From NCBI GenBank assembly GCA_030734395.1, contig JAUZTG010000042.1, forward strand, positions 1,488,001-1,552,000: DNA of 64,000 nucleotides, written 5' to 3'. Below the pieces are notes generated by a model. The model worked only from the letters and a program-made list of their open reading frames with translations. It did no database searches and was not told the origin of the DNA. Shown here piece by piece: positions 1 through 12,053 of the stretch (position 1 is the first letter of the stretch; the number at the start of each line of letters is the position of its first letter). The DNA comes from Sarocladium kiliense (lineage: Eukaryota; Ascomycota; Sordariomycetes; Hypocreales; Sarocladiaceae). The translations under genes were made by a program, and so were the position numbers.

Positions 1-1104
1 GTAGACATGACCGTCAAGAGATGGCGTAAGGTTAGTAGGGTTTGAGAAAGGGTGGCGTTAGGACGTAGAAGTATGGCTGCAGCGGGGTTAGACGATGCAA
101 GATAATGGGGCATCATCGAAACAATGATTCGGTTCATCTGCAGCAACGTTGGAAATTGGGTTGGTGAGCCGCAGTTTGGATGGATCCATGATATGTTGGC
201 TGGCGACGCTTGGACGAGAACGTTCACCGACGACTGGACCCATGACGAACCGCGGGGCAGTGATCGAGTCAGATCCGTGCAAGGGTACTCGCTTTGATTG
301 CCAGATAAGGGACGATGAGAACTGTGTCCAGAGTCTAGACGCGAGGTAAGGGTTTGTGTATCGGGTGACATTGTTAAAGACAAGTTGTCGGCGACGAGAC
401 TGGTTCGAGAGGAAAAGTTCTTAGCTTTGTTATCACTGCACGTGGTTGATGCGATGGCTGTAGACAAGCTGTGACTGATTCATGAGGATTAGCCTCTCCA
501 GCCACTGCGACACAATGAGACTGAATTGTTCAAACTGGAAGTATCTGTGTATCCGTACAGTTGTATTAAACATAATCTGGACGTGTTCTCGAAGGGGATG
601 CTGAGCTATGGTAGGTATTAAGTGGTTGAAAGCCTCCTTGGACCGGCGGTCTAGGGTAGGCCAGCGTAACAAACGGAACAGAACCGTCAGAAGCGGCACC
701 GTACCTAAAAGTCGGGGGACCGTTTTGACGACATCACTTTCCTGATGTTGCTCCTGCGTCAGGCTGCTCTACACGCACGGTTTCTCTTTCCCAGTTCGAC
801 GCTTACAACACCGACGATCGCGCGACCCATCTGTAATACATGCGATCCCCCCCCTGGCAGAAGTATCATTGTGCATCATCCTCCAGCCTGCATCTTCCAT
901 CCTGTATCAAGCTCCAGCGGATGCCCTGCTGGGCTTCGAACTCCGACGCTGAGGCGAGCGACGTTGCAGTCACCTATACTCTGTATTCCATCCGTTAGCC
1001 CGCAGTCGCATGGTCACCTAAAAGCGCCGCGAAGAAGTCGATCGATCACCCCTCGACCGAGATCATAATTCCTTGCCCAACCTGTATTGCAAGCAGCTCA
1101 GCCC
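1..1104. other. Upstream region without a supported gene
   Basis: No open frame here has a recognisable domain. The minus-strand frame at 433-699 (88 codons) and the plus-strand frame at 745-1068 are short and match no family I know. The last few hundred bases are probably the promoter and 5' leader of the armadillo gene that starts at 1105. The left end of the window could also hold the edge of a gene lying further left, but nothing visible proves this. Confidence 0.5.
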
Positions 1105-4100
1105 ATGGCTCTACCAGAGAACTTCCCCATCCTCGCACAGCTGCGAAGCGCACGCACTCTATCTGATCGGATAGCCGCCCTGCGCGCCCTCAAGAATGAA
1201 ATAGTCGGCCATGGTCAACTGAAGGAGGCATGGATAGGGCTTGGGGTGTTGGAGCCCATCGTCAGGACGATTGGGGCAAGTCCCGGACAGTCGTGGACGA
1301 ACGGCAAGGATGCAAGGGCATCAGGTTACCGGTCACTCTCCGAAGAGGATGCGGCAAAGCTACAGGCACTGCAGCTCGTAGCTAGCTTTGCGAATGGTAT
1401 GTTTCTCGCTTTATCACGTTGCGAGCATCGCAGCTCTGACCCTTTTGCTCAGGTGGACCTGCCTTCCTCGATCCCATGCATGCCGCAGGCATCATTCCGG
1501 CGATCCTAGTCAACATCTCTCCGGACGAAAACCCTCCTCAGATCGTCGTCGCCGCCCTGCGAGCATTGTCCGACATTGCAGAAGCCTCGACACTTGTATC
1601 TCGGTCTTCATCACTCGACAGCGCTGCCCTTGCGGATATGGTGTTTGTTCCGGAACACATACAGTCTTTGGCTACCCTCCTTGCACTTCCTTCCTCAAGG
1701 CATCTCTGCCAGTCTCAGGTTTCACTTGCAGCTGCGCTTGTAGGACGCCTATGTACAGAAGATTCACACCGACATGCTTTGACGATGGCAGGCGTTTTGG
1801 ACGCGCTTGCCACGAGGTTGGCCAGCTTCGCTGTTGCTCAGGGAGTCGTTGTCCCAGGCGCAGATTCATTAGCGTACAGTGATGGACTGATCAAGGCATT
1901 TCCGGAAGCCGCTTCGAGCACGGCGAAGCTGGAGCCTATACTGTCCGCCATCGCCAGCATAGTTGGAGACTCTAAGTACCGGGCACATCGGCTCATATAC
2001 TCCCCGTCCCTTATTGCCGTTTTCCCATCGCTCAGGTTTCGACCTACCAAAGCTGTGCAAGACCTTCGGCAGGGTAACGAGTACTCGGGCAGCGCCCCAG
2101 CGTCACCGCACGAAGACACAACAGCCATGGAGTACATGTTGCCCGTTCTCCCCACCTCTTCTTCACCAACACCGTCGCCAACCTCCTATTATACCTATAG
2201 CTCACCTGAGCGGATCGATCCTCAATTAATTCGATCCGCCTCGAGTCGTTTTGCTGCTGCAACGATGTGGGATTCCCCGAGAACCCAGAAGCTGGGACGA
2301 GCAACGGAAGGAGAGGCACAAGATGTGGAGAGCCCTCTGATCCCATGGCTTATTTACCTTGTCAGGAACCAAACCGACAGCGAGAGGCTCTCAGCTGCAG
2401 CAATACTCACAGGACTCTTCAAAGCGGGCCTTGGCACACAAGGAACCCGCGAGACAAGTCTTGGCCTGCTCGTCGTGCCGATTCTTGTTGGCATGATCTC
2501 AAGGAATGACAAGGACAAACCAAATAGTGAGCATGAGAATGAGCGCAGGCGCATTTTGGAAAGAGCTCCAGCCGTTCTTGCCCACCTTATTGCGGACAGC
2601 GAAGTTCTTCAGAAAGCGGCGTTCGACTGCGATGCCGTAACTATCCTCACCCGAGTACTACGGCGCGCGTACACGCCAGTGGATCCGAACTCAGCTGGGA
2701 CGATGTGGTCGCCCCATGTCGACACACCAATGAAGGTTGAGGATGCCTCGCCCGTGCAACGAATGGGCCAGCCTGGGGAGGACCCCCTTCAAGTACACTA
2801 CCTCGGTCTGAGAGAATCATCACTGATGGCCATAGCAGCTCTGGCTGGCCAGGAAGAACATAGAAAAGCCCTTGTGCGCGATGATTTCGTTCCCTACGTT
2901 GTCGAATCTCTCGCGGAGTATCCAAAACGACCTCAACAACCAAAGGATAAGCCGAGAGAGAGGCGTGCCTTGTCCGTAGCGGAGAGCGCCACTCCTGGCT
3001 ATGGACGAAACACCGCGAAAGTCATTATCGCGGCTTGTCACGTCACGAGAATGCTTTCCCGGTCCGTAAGCATCTTACGCACGGCATTAGTTGATCATGC
3101 GGTGGCTCTACCAATTCTCAAGTTCATGGAGCACCCTGACGTTCAAGTACAGATAGCTGCAACAGCAACTATGTGTAACTTGGTACTGGAAGTCAGTCCA
3201 GTCAGGGAGGTAAGACAACCATCATCTCTTCTAAGATATGGGCACGTACTGACGAAACAACAGATCTTAACAGAGCTTGGGGTAATGAGCATGCTCTGTG
3301 ACTTTGCTCACTCAGATAACCATGCTCTAAGGATCAATGCTTTCTGGGCATTGAAACACTTCGTTGATGCCGTAGGACCAGATCTGAAAAAGAAGTGCCT
3401 CGAAGAGCTGGGTGCAGGATGGTTGTTGCAGCTCATATGGGAGAACGGACGAGACTCCGCCTTATACAGTCCTCGAGGCGAGCGCTCATTGAGCGATACT
3501 ATGGAGAATGAGGTTGAGCCGCACAACGAACCACATCGGTGGCTTTACGTCGTTGATGGGACGATGCAAGAACTCGATGCCTCATATGTTACAAGACTAC
3601 GCCAAGCGGAAGACAAGCTCGCCGCTGTTCGAGATGCGGAATTGGACCCAGTCCGTCAAGCGCGCAATGATGATATCGCGATTCAGGAACAAGGGCTCGA
3701 TCTTATCAGAAACCTGATAGGGCGGCCTGGGTCTGGCGCTGGCAACGGCGACTCCCCGTCGGAAACAACGGAAATGATCGACTACCTGCTTGAACAGCTC
3801 GGAGAGGATAGGCTATTTAATATTCTCGCCTCGAAGCTGCGATCCAGGATGGTCGGCCGTTTCTCACAGCGTGGCGCCAGTAGTGGTCAGGAAGCACGCA
3901 TGGTCCATCCCCATGCCAAGATCATGGAGACGGTGATATATATTCTAGTGCACATGGCCGCCAGCATCCCCCGACACCGGAAGCTCGTTATAGACCAAAC
4001 TGAGCTTCTCAAGGCGCTTTGCCAGCAAGCCACCAACAAAGATCCAGGCGTGCGCGTTGCACTGTGTCACTTGGTCTTCAACTTGACCTGCCAGGACGAT

Positions 4101-4253
4101 GATGGTGAAACACCAGCATGTCAGCAGAGAGCGCAAGAGCTCAAGAAGTTGGGATTCCTGAGCAGGATGGAGACAATGAGGTTGCAGGATAGGAACATCG
4201 ATGTGAGGGAGAGAGCAAAGACGGCGGCGTGGCAACTTCAGCAAGCGTGCTAG
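1105..4253 (+). CDS. VID28: Armadillo-repeat protein, Vid28/Gid5 (ARMC8)-like subunit of the GID E3 ligase
   Basis: Three exons, 1105-1396, 1453-3209 and 3264-4253, give 1012 aa. Intron 1 (1397-1452, GTATGT..CAG) splits a Gly codon in phase 1. Intron 2 (3210-3263) is 54 nt, phase 0, with a CTGAC branch-like site before CAG, and is itself open. The protein is a chain of helical armadillo-type repeats, for example around 'DNHALRINAFWALKHF' and 'PGVRVALCHLVFNLTC'. It has Ser/Pro-rich and charged linkers and ends close to the last repeat. In yeast, Vid28/Gid5 is the scaffold that docks substrate receptors such as Gid4 onto the GID/CTLH ubiquitin ligase, which degrades gluconeogenic enzymes. The length is close to yeast Vid28 (about 920 aa). 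The start at 1105 is the first ATG in frame; only a TTG lies upstream. The family call rests on overall architecture, so another armadillo protein is possible. Confidence 0.75.
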
Positions 4254-6028
4254 TCACCGCGGACTACAAACGACCTGAGGATAAGCAGCATGATCAGGAC
4301 TACTCCCTGGTGGAAAGAACCACCGCCATCATTCATCCAGCCCACGGGCCTGTTTCAGACAGGGAGGAGTTGCCGAATGTATGAGCCAATAGATGCTATC
4401 ACACAACTAGTCGAGCTTGAGCGAATTTATTCCAAAATCGGAGAGCTGCTGGAGGAACTGGAGTTGAATGACGGTTGGGATGGCGCGACGCTGCTGCAGT
4501 GATGAGCGAAGCACCGATTCAAGGGGATCATGCCAGCGTCAATGATTTTTGAATACACATAAGCGTCTGCATCTAATTTGGGAGTTTCAGCAGTGACTTT
4601 TTCTTTTCCCATATCTTTCTTCCTTCAAATACTGGCTTGATAGCCCCAGGACTAAGTTAGCAGACAGGCTATCCCGCAGAGGTGGGCGAGACGCTTGTAT
4701 TGTGTTCGACGGAACAAACCAGCTGACCGCCCATTTTTGCTGGCTTGCAACTTGATACTGAGCTGTCAAACGGCATCTGATGACACCCATCCGATTACCC
4801 AAGGGGGCCGGAACAATCCGTCCGATGCGCTACAGCCACGAACCTTTCGCCCTCCCTCCATGTTCAGAAGTCTGCCAACTCAGTGTAGAAACTGCAAGAA
4901 ACAACGGAAGAGGGTGGGGGGAGGAGAGGCTCGCCGGTTATCCGGGCGTCTCGGCAGTTTGCTGCAGGTTCATGATATGATGGGTGACGGCAGATGGTCG
5001 TGGACATTAGTCTTGGTCACAACGCTTTTGCATGACTGGTGGCCGTCCCGCCGATCCGGAGGAGGCTATTTGCTAGGGAATGGGGTCATGGGAACAAGAA
5101 GCTTCAATGCGTGCCCTTTTCTGTCTCGTCATGTCAATGTCTTTTGCTAAGAGTTACGGACTCTTCATCATTGGTTGTCGCGTTGGCTCTCGGATGGCTT
5201 GACGCCATGTGGTGTGATCGGAGTCAAGTGTCCGCTTGACGACCGAGGACAATAATTTGATATCATGACCAGAAACCAGGAGCGGTACGACGATCAGGGA
5301 CGATATCATGTGAGGTCCATGTAAACTAATGAATTATCTGGACAGAAAGGTACGGTGCTGACCGTAGGAGCAGAAGCACATGGTGTTCATGTCTTGATAT
5401 CGTTGCTGACCAGGAAGAAACGCCGAGGACATAGTCGAAGATCAAGAAAAGGGCGACCCATACCTAGCAATGATCTGACGAGACTAGTGGAGGGTAGGAA
5501 CTGAAGGCATGTCACAGCAGCATCATCATCATCCAAGAGAAACGCAAATATTGCGCTCCGAGGATCCCGCCTTGTCTACTGCATGCGGTCACAAGGCCTT
5601 CAGACTGCCATCTACGTAACTTCTTGAGGAGAAGCTCCGGGAAGCATGAGGAAGAGCTGTAAGGGAGATGCATGCTTGTCATACATCTTGTTGATCGACG
5701 ACGGAGAGCTCGCTGTCAAGGCCCGTGCGGATGGGTGAGGTAGACGGTGATCGGTCACGTCGGATGACATGGCGTGACGTGCCAGGCACAACCACATAGC
5801 ATCTACTCCGCATTACTCAAAGTTGCATATGAGTTATCTAGGCATTGGATTGGTGAAACCTACTTAAGTCCCGACTCTGCCCTTCGTTCACTTTGCAGCC
5901 TCCGGTTCTCATATCTTTACCCGTCGACCTGGTTTGGATACAACGGTGCATATCTTCCTCACACAAGACATCGCCCATTTACAGCAATACCCTGTAACTG
6001 TCAAAACGCTGATACAACACATCTCAAG
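4254..6028. other. Intergenic region between the armadillo gene and the opsin-like gene
   Basis: About 1.8 kb without a convincing gene. A 70-codon frame at 4290-4502 follows the armadillo stop closely but has no recognisable domain. The right half should carry the promoter of the opsin-like gene. Confidence 0.5.
5844..5853 (+). promoter_or_regulatory. Tandem inverted CCAAT boxes upstream of the opsin-like gene
   Basis: Two back-to-back ATTGG pentamers (CCAAT on the minus strand) lie about 175 bp before the ATG at 6029. CCAAT pentamers bind the Hap2/3/5 complex in fungi. The position suits a proximal promoter element, but a pentamer pair can occur by chance. Confidence 0.3.
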
Positions 6029-7082
6029 ATGATCATCCCAAGAGACGATGGTGCCCTTGACGTGAACCCAGGTGGGGGTGACCGAAGACTTACCGAGAAC
6101 GGCTCCGACTGGCTATGGGCAGTCGCCGCCGTCATGACCTTTTCCTTTGTAGGTTCCCAAGCCCTCCTGTACCCTTAATGTAAGGTATTAACTCTTGGTA
6201 CCAGCTCATCTTCGCTCTTCTCGGGGCGGTCCGTCCCCGCCACGGCGAGCGTATCTTCTACTACCTCTTCACCATCGGTCTCTTCACCGGCGGCGTCGCC
6301 TATTACGCCATGGCCAGCAATCTAGGCTGGTCTGTCGTACCAACAGAACTGTATCGGCAAGAAGCCCGGACCTACACCATCTTCTTCGCGAAGTACGTGT
6401 ACTGGGTTGTGTCCTTCCCTGTTGCCGCAATTACCCTTGGTCTCGTTAGCGGTGTAAGCTGGGCGACAATCGTGTACAACGTCTTCCTGTGTTGGTCCTG
6501 GTAAGTTATTCGTCCTGACGACTTCGCCCGAATCATCATGACTGATTTGTCCTTCACAGGGTCATCTCCTACCTGGTGGGAGCGTATACCAAGACCCGTT
6601 ACAAATGGGGCTTCTATTCCCTCGGTACGGCCGCATACATTCTCCTCGCCTGTTCAACCTTCTTCAGCGGCCTTTCCTCGAGCCGGCGCTTTGCACTGAC
6701 CCGCGACTACATCATACTCGCCGGCTTCGTGAACCTCCTCTGGATCCCGTATCCCATCGGCTGGGCCATTACTGATGGAGGGAACGTCATGGGGGTCACC
6801 GAGGAGACCATCTACTTTGGCGTCCTTGATACCCTCCTACTTCCTGGCCTGGCCTTCGGGACCCTGCTGCTGTCCCGCCGCTGGGACTACGGACTAATGA
6901 ACTTGCACTTCACACAGTACGGGCGTGTACCACAGGGCACAGGGACTTTCCCGGAGAAGGACACACGTGCACCTGTTGGCGGTGTCACAAACGATACACA
7001 TCCACCCGGCCAGACCACTGCTGGTCGCCCTCAGCATAATACCGCCACGGTTGAGGACTACCACAGCAACGAAGGCGCCTGA
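6029..7082 (+). CDS. Opsin-related seven-transmembrane protein (Hsp30/Yro2/Mrh1 type) without the retinal lysine
   Basis: Exons 6029-6148, 6205-6500 and 6560-7082 encode 312 aa with seven hydrophobic helices and a hydrophilic tail. Both introns are GT-AG and splice in frame. The match to microbial rhodopsins is clear in helix C, where 'AKYVYWVVSFP' (102-112) lines up with bacteriorhodopsin R82-P91. The same holds in helix G, where 'VLDTLLLPGLAFG' lines up with the segment around D212 and K216. The Schiff-base lysine is Leu233, D212 is kept as Asp229, R82 is Lys103, the proton acceptor D85 is Tyr106 and the donor D96 is Thr117. It therefore should neither bind retinal nor pump protons. Fungal opsin-related proteins of this kind are stress-induced plasma-membrane proteins, linked in yeast to Hsp30 and Pma1 regulation. 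Function here is inferred from the family. Confidence 0.85.
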
Positions 7083-10000
7083 TGGATGTTGAGGCTCGAG
7101 TGAAGCCGAGCAACTACAAAGAGAAACATTGGAGGAGGAGAAATTGTCAGCTCATGGGAGGACACAAGTACTTAATCAAATCAGGGCCCAATAGAGCTGT
7201 CCGCTCGTTTCACAAGGCTTACAATGCGGCATATGAACAAGATACCCTCATTTTCTAAATTGTCGGTCTCCAGTGACGCTGTTGACATTGTCCGACCCTA
7301 GAGCACGTGATATGCAAAGTAGTAACTACATACGGGATCTGTTTCACGGAAGAGAATTACTATAGTAATACTAATAGTAAGGTAGAATAGGAATCCTGAT
7401 AGCAAGTTAGAATAGCAATGCTAATAGCATGGGAGAATAGCACTGCTAATAGTGAGGTAAAATAGTAGTACTAATAGTATAGTAGAATAGCACTACCTAA
7501 TAGTGAGGTAGAATAGTGATACTAATAGTACGGTCAAATAGCAAACCTAAAGTAAGGTAAAATAGTAGTTCTTAATTCTTTTCCTTCCCTGGTCCGTTTC
7601 TGGAGCCTCATTGCTTGAAGCCTCGCCTGCCACCTTTGTCGAGACAGGTATGGGCTCCTGGGGATGCACATAACGACCTGTCGTTTTCCCTCGCGGATTT
7701 CGACCACGTGGACTTCCCCCAACGTGGGCGCTGGAATCGCCCTCCTTCTCTGCATTAATGTCTCCCTTGCATGAGGCTTGGTAGCCTAGTGGCAGCCAGG
7801 CGTTAAAAGGGTGAGACACCCACGCACCCCAACCACTTTGCGTCTGTTAACCGGCTAGGCTTGGAAAACTCAGAGGGAACAAATTCTCCGTTGTCGCGCG
7901 GCCGGCTGCATAGACTGAGACACTCGTCTGTTCGTGGATGCGTCTCGCGTGGCAATTCTCGCAGACCCGCGTGGCCGCTGTCGTGCTACTGCCAAGCCAC
8001 TCGGTCACACTCATACGCTCTTGAGCCAGTAAGCGGAACCTGCTGTCTTGAAGAAGTTACTGGCCTGGGCCTCCTCGGAGCTGTCACTTAGCTAACCGTA
8101 GACGGCGTTGCTTCGGTCGGCCTGTGATTAAGTAAAGCCATTTGCAGAATACTGATGGAAGACGTCAATGGCGCTTTGAGTTTGACGGCGTCTCTAAAAT
8201 GTCAATGAGGTGGAGAAGGTTGCGTCCCGTCAGGGCCCTAGTGCATGTGAATTCCAACCACAGGCTTCAAGTTGGAACATGTCGGGACAGGAATGCAGGC
8301 AGCCCACTAGTGAACAAATCCGTCGGATCGCAGCCACCGACATAGGTAACGCAGCATTCCTCAGCGTTGCGTTGACCATTGAGATCTCGAGGTCAACAAT
8401 ACTAAAGTACTCGGCCCACGGCGAGTCCGGCCCCGGCCAAGCCGTGCTTGACGTGAAATAAATCTGCGGGAACGCTTCTTTCTAGGTCTGATTGTTGACT
8501 CCCACGAACACTGATGCAGTGCGAAGCCATGTTGAGGCCGTTCGGCTACCGCGTTGGGTCAGGACGAAACGAGGCTCGTTGTGCCTGGCTGCTTGGGCAT
8601 TAACCAAATAGTTCAATCCTCCGGCCCCTACACATCGAGATTGTCCAGATGCTTGGAGATCCCAATGCCAAGGTGTGTTCGAGAACGTTACCCGCGTGAT
8701 TGGGTTGGGAATGCTCGAACTGCCCCAAACCCAAGTCCTTGGGCCGCTGGATTCCGACCCCTCGGACGGGAATGCGGAGGGAAATATTCGGCGGCCAACA
8801 AGGTTAGCACTGTGTCTCTTTGTTTGTCCTTTTCGCCAGAGGTCGTTGTTGGCAGCGTCATGAAGCGCATCGTCACATTGACCGTGTAGTGCATTGGAAG
8901 AGCTGCGGGCGGTCAAATGCCATCTTCATACCTCTGGTGAAGAAATCCCTGAGGAGCAGACGCTGTTACTTGCTGCCTGCAAGAATACGCGTAGAAGGGC
9001 AATTGAGCAAATGGCTTGCACAACTCCCACAGCGGCCAGAACTGTCCGTTGACTACACTGTGCTTGCATAAGTGGGTGAAGCCCATCCCACCCTACGTTC
9101 CAGAGGCGCGGGTCCGTGAGACTCTGGCACTGACTGAGCGGGCGCAAATGTTCAGCTTATGTATTCCATTCATCCTGAGTGACGAGTGAGCTTTCTTTGA
9201 TCAATGGTGGCGCTGCCACTACTGGTGAACATGGACCAACTGCGATCGACCTCTGACAGAATGGTAGACGATCGACAAGACACAAAACACGAGTCAGGAG
9301 ATGGAAGTCGAAAGCGCGTACGCGTGTTTGCGTAGAGGTGACAGAACCTGTATCCTACCTCGCTCGGCTGCATGAACATTGCACAATGTTTGAGCCTTGA
9401 CCGGATTGTACAGAACAGTAGAGTCTGTTCGGTGAACCTGAACTGCGAGATTGAGCTACATCCTTGCCAGGGGAAGCGGGAGTGCGCGAGGATCCTGGTC
9501 TAGTGCACGGAACGGAAGGGCGGGTGAGTGGACACGAAGGAGACCAAATGTCTCCAGTGTGAGCCCTTCTGTGGGCTCTGTTGAGTCGTCGACTCACTTT
9601 GCTTCATGCTTGCGCAGAAGATTGAGACCTTCACATAGCCTACACATGTCTTGATGGCTCAGTGGAGCTACGCCTGGTGGCGCTACTCTAGATATCTGAT
9701 TTAGTTCGTAGTTAGGGGCGCAGGCAAGTGCCACGGACAAGCATAATAGCTGAACCACCTATTGTGGGTTCGCGTGCGATGGATTGGAATAGGCGGCGGC
9801 CGCCCGGGACTCGGGACTTGGGTCTTGGGTTGCAGCGGCTGAGAGAGGGTGGGCAAGCTGTCACCAATCTTGGGAGAGATCAAAGGCTGGCAGTTAATGA
9901 GCGCCCGCGTCGAGGTGTCGCTGTGTCTCAGTACAGAGCGCATGCTGGCTCGAGTGGCAGCGTGGCTTGACCGCAGGCGCCACTACGGTGTACCATCACC

Positions 10001-12053
10001 GCAAAAGGGCAAGGCGTGGTATGATGATGTCGAGAAGTAATAGAAAATGACACGGTGATGCCGGGAGCCAAAGGTCCTCCTGCGAACCGAATGAACAAGG
10101 GGATGGCTATGCAAATCTCTGCCCAGATTGGGGTCGTTCGGACAGTCTGAGATAGTGCCGCATGGCAGATCAAGGGGCATGCCTGGAGTCAGAAAGGCGA
10201 CACCTGCAGTGCGGTGCAGGACCCCGTGTGTCGTCGCAAAAAGATCGGAGTCGCAGTCGCAGGGTTTGCGAGAAGATGGTGTGAAGAGACAGGCAGGGAA
10301 GAGGCGCGGAAGATGGAATTCGCACTGTCGAATCCCGCGTCTCTAGCGTGTGAAGCACAGTGTTAGAGCCGTCCAGATCCTGTCCTTGTTAAGCGATGGA
10401 GCCAAGACGCTCCGCTCACTGAGGAAGCACGTCCGGAGCTAAGCCCGCGTAGCGCGGCCCCGCCGTCCACTTTGGCTGCAGATGAGCAAGATCCCCGAGG
10501 CCGTCGCCCCGCTTTGAAGGCCCATACTGTGCAACAAGGGCCAATCAGATGATAAGATTGGCTATTGGTAGTCAATGGATCCAGTGGCTAGGCGGCCACC
10601 ATTGGTTTTGACGTCGAGGTACTCCGCGTAGAGTACCGGAGACTTTGATACGATATAGTGGCCAACAAGGTGTATGCTGCTGCGTGCATAGTTCTTGAAG
10701 TTGGGCAATGTTCAATAAGGTAGAGGGATCCCCGGTGCTTTGCAAAGTACCTTCATCGGTGGTGCGTGCCCGAGACCTGGCGTCAAGCGGCACGGGCTGA
10801 GTCTTACCGTAAGACCACTTAAGGGTCACTGTGACCTGGACTGTACCCACCGTCAAGTCAGCCAGACACTAAAACCAGTCATAACTGCCACACGGGTATG
10901 ACTGTCGCTCGCTGTAGGGCCAGCGCTCCGGGATCTCGCCCAGACAGTCCGGCTTCCCCATCGCGCCCATAGCGCAAAGCCACAGTGACGAATCAAGGTC
11001 CTGGCACAGCGATGGTCAGCGGATACGTGAGTGGATACCGTCTGGCGACTAGACTCTGCCCGTCCGCTTCCCGTCGTTCGTGGCTTTGGAGATCTTCCAT
11101 CTACGCGGGCTAGCTCTGTCAATCTGGAGGCAAATGCGGCACCTTCTTTGTGACAAGAGAAAGATACAATATCCATATGTACACTTGCCCAACAAATCGC
11201 ATACATGCCCAGGTAGGCCCATCCTTCTGCCTCGCGTCATGAGCACTGCAACGTTCGGTACGGCTCCCGTCAGGTCAGCCCGAATGCAAGCCACATGAGG
11301 GAAGCGAGTCGCAGGACCCCCCCGGGTCAGCAGCAGGCCAATCTCTGAACCTGGTCATTGGGCTGTGGACACCACTCTGAGGAACCAATGCAGCTTCGAG
11401 GGAATAGCCAGGGAACTGGGACAGAACACCGACCGGGTAGAACTGGAGTGGTACGGATTGCAAGGATGTACCCTCTACATTCCTCCCCCAGTACCCAGCC
11501 CCCGGTCCCTCCCCAGGCACAGCACACCACACCACACGCTCACAGGCCTGCTGCACACAGTGTGGGAAACAGACAGCCTGTGCGAACCACGAGCCTGGCC
11601 ATCAAAGGCACTGTAGTAGCCCCCAAGGAAACGTGCCCCTTAGCGTCCCAGACCCCAGGAAGGCGCTCCAGCTGCAGCAACGGCGCCCCTGTCGCCCAAT
11701 CCACTAATTCGCCTCCACCACATCCATTCTACTGTGTGCACACTGTACCACTCGCTGGCGTCGCATCCTACTTCCGTCCACTGCCTCCTCTCTCCCTCTC
11801 CTCATGTGGCCCTCCTTTACTTCCTTTCGTCTCGTCGCCCAGTTCTCGACACCGACTTCCCTCGACAACCCGTCCTGGGAGAGCGTCGTCGACCGCCACT
11901 GATTGTCTGTCGCACTACTGACCAAACCGACTAATCGACTCGAATTCCCTCCATCAAAATCCCTCGTCGCTGCGACTCCGACCACATACTCGCCAATTTA
12001 CGGATCAACTGACGAACGAAGCGCACGACTGTCCTTTGACACAACCCTCCAAC
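7083..12053. other. Gene-poor 5-kb region upstream of veA
   Basis: No frame longer than about 190 codons occurs, and none has a recognised domain. The long frames are spread over both strands without a consistent reading. The region holds the 25-bp minisatellite. Next to it, two overlapping minus-strand frames (7534-7755 and 7547-7819) run into the array. The last 700 bp are C-rich and polypyrimidine-rich, as expected for the promoter and 5' leader of veA. No transposase, reverse transcriptase or long terminal repeat could be seen. Confidence 0.55.
7371..7570 (+). repeat. Minisatellite, eight imperfect 25-bp units
   Basis: Eight head-to-tail units start at 7371, 7396, 7421, 7446, 7471, 7497, 7522 and 7547. 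The general form is CTAATAGTAAGGTAGAATAG followed by five variable bases. The fifth unit has 26 bases and the last has 24; copies differ at several sites, mostly in the final five bases. A partial AT-rich unit seems to precede the array. It lies in gene-free DNA 290 bp past the opsin-like stop codon. Confidence 0.85.

Noticed and set aside
745..1068. A 107-codon frame before the armadillo gene
   Set aside because: It starts and ends in pyrimidine-rich DNA, has no domain and probably lies in the 5' leader.
4290..4502. A 70-codon ORF just after the Vid28-like gene
   Set aside because: The helix-like end 'ELERIYSKIGELLEELEL' is suggestive, but there is no family match and it lies in the probable 3' untranslated region.
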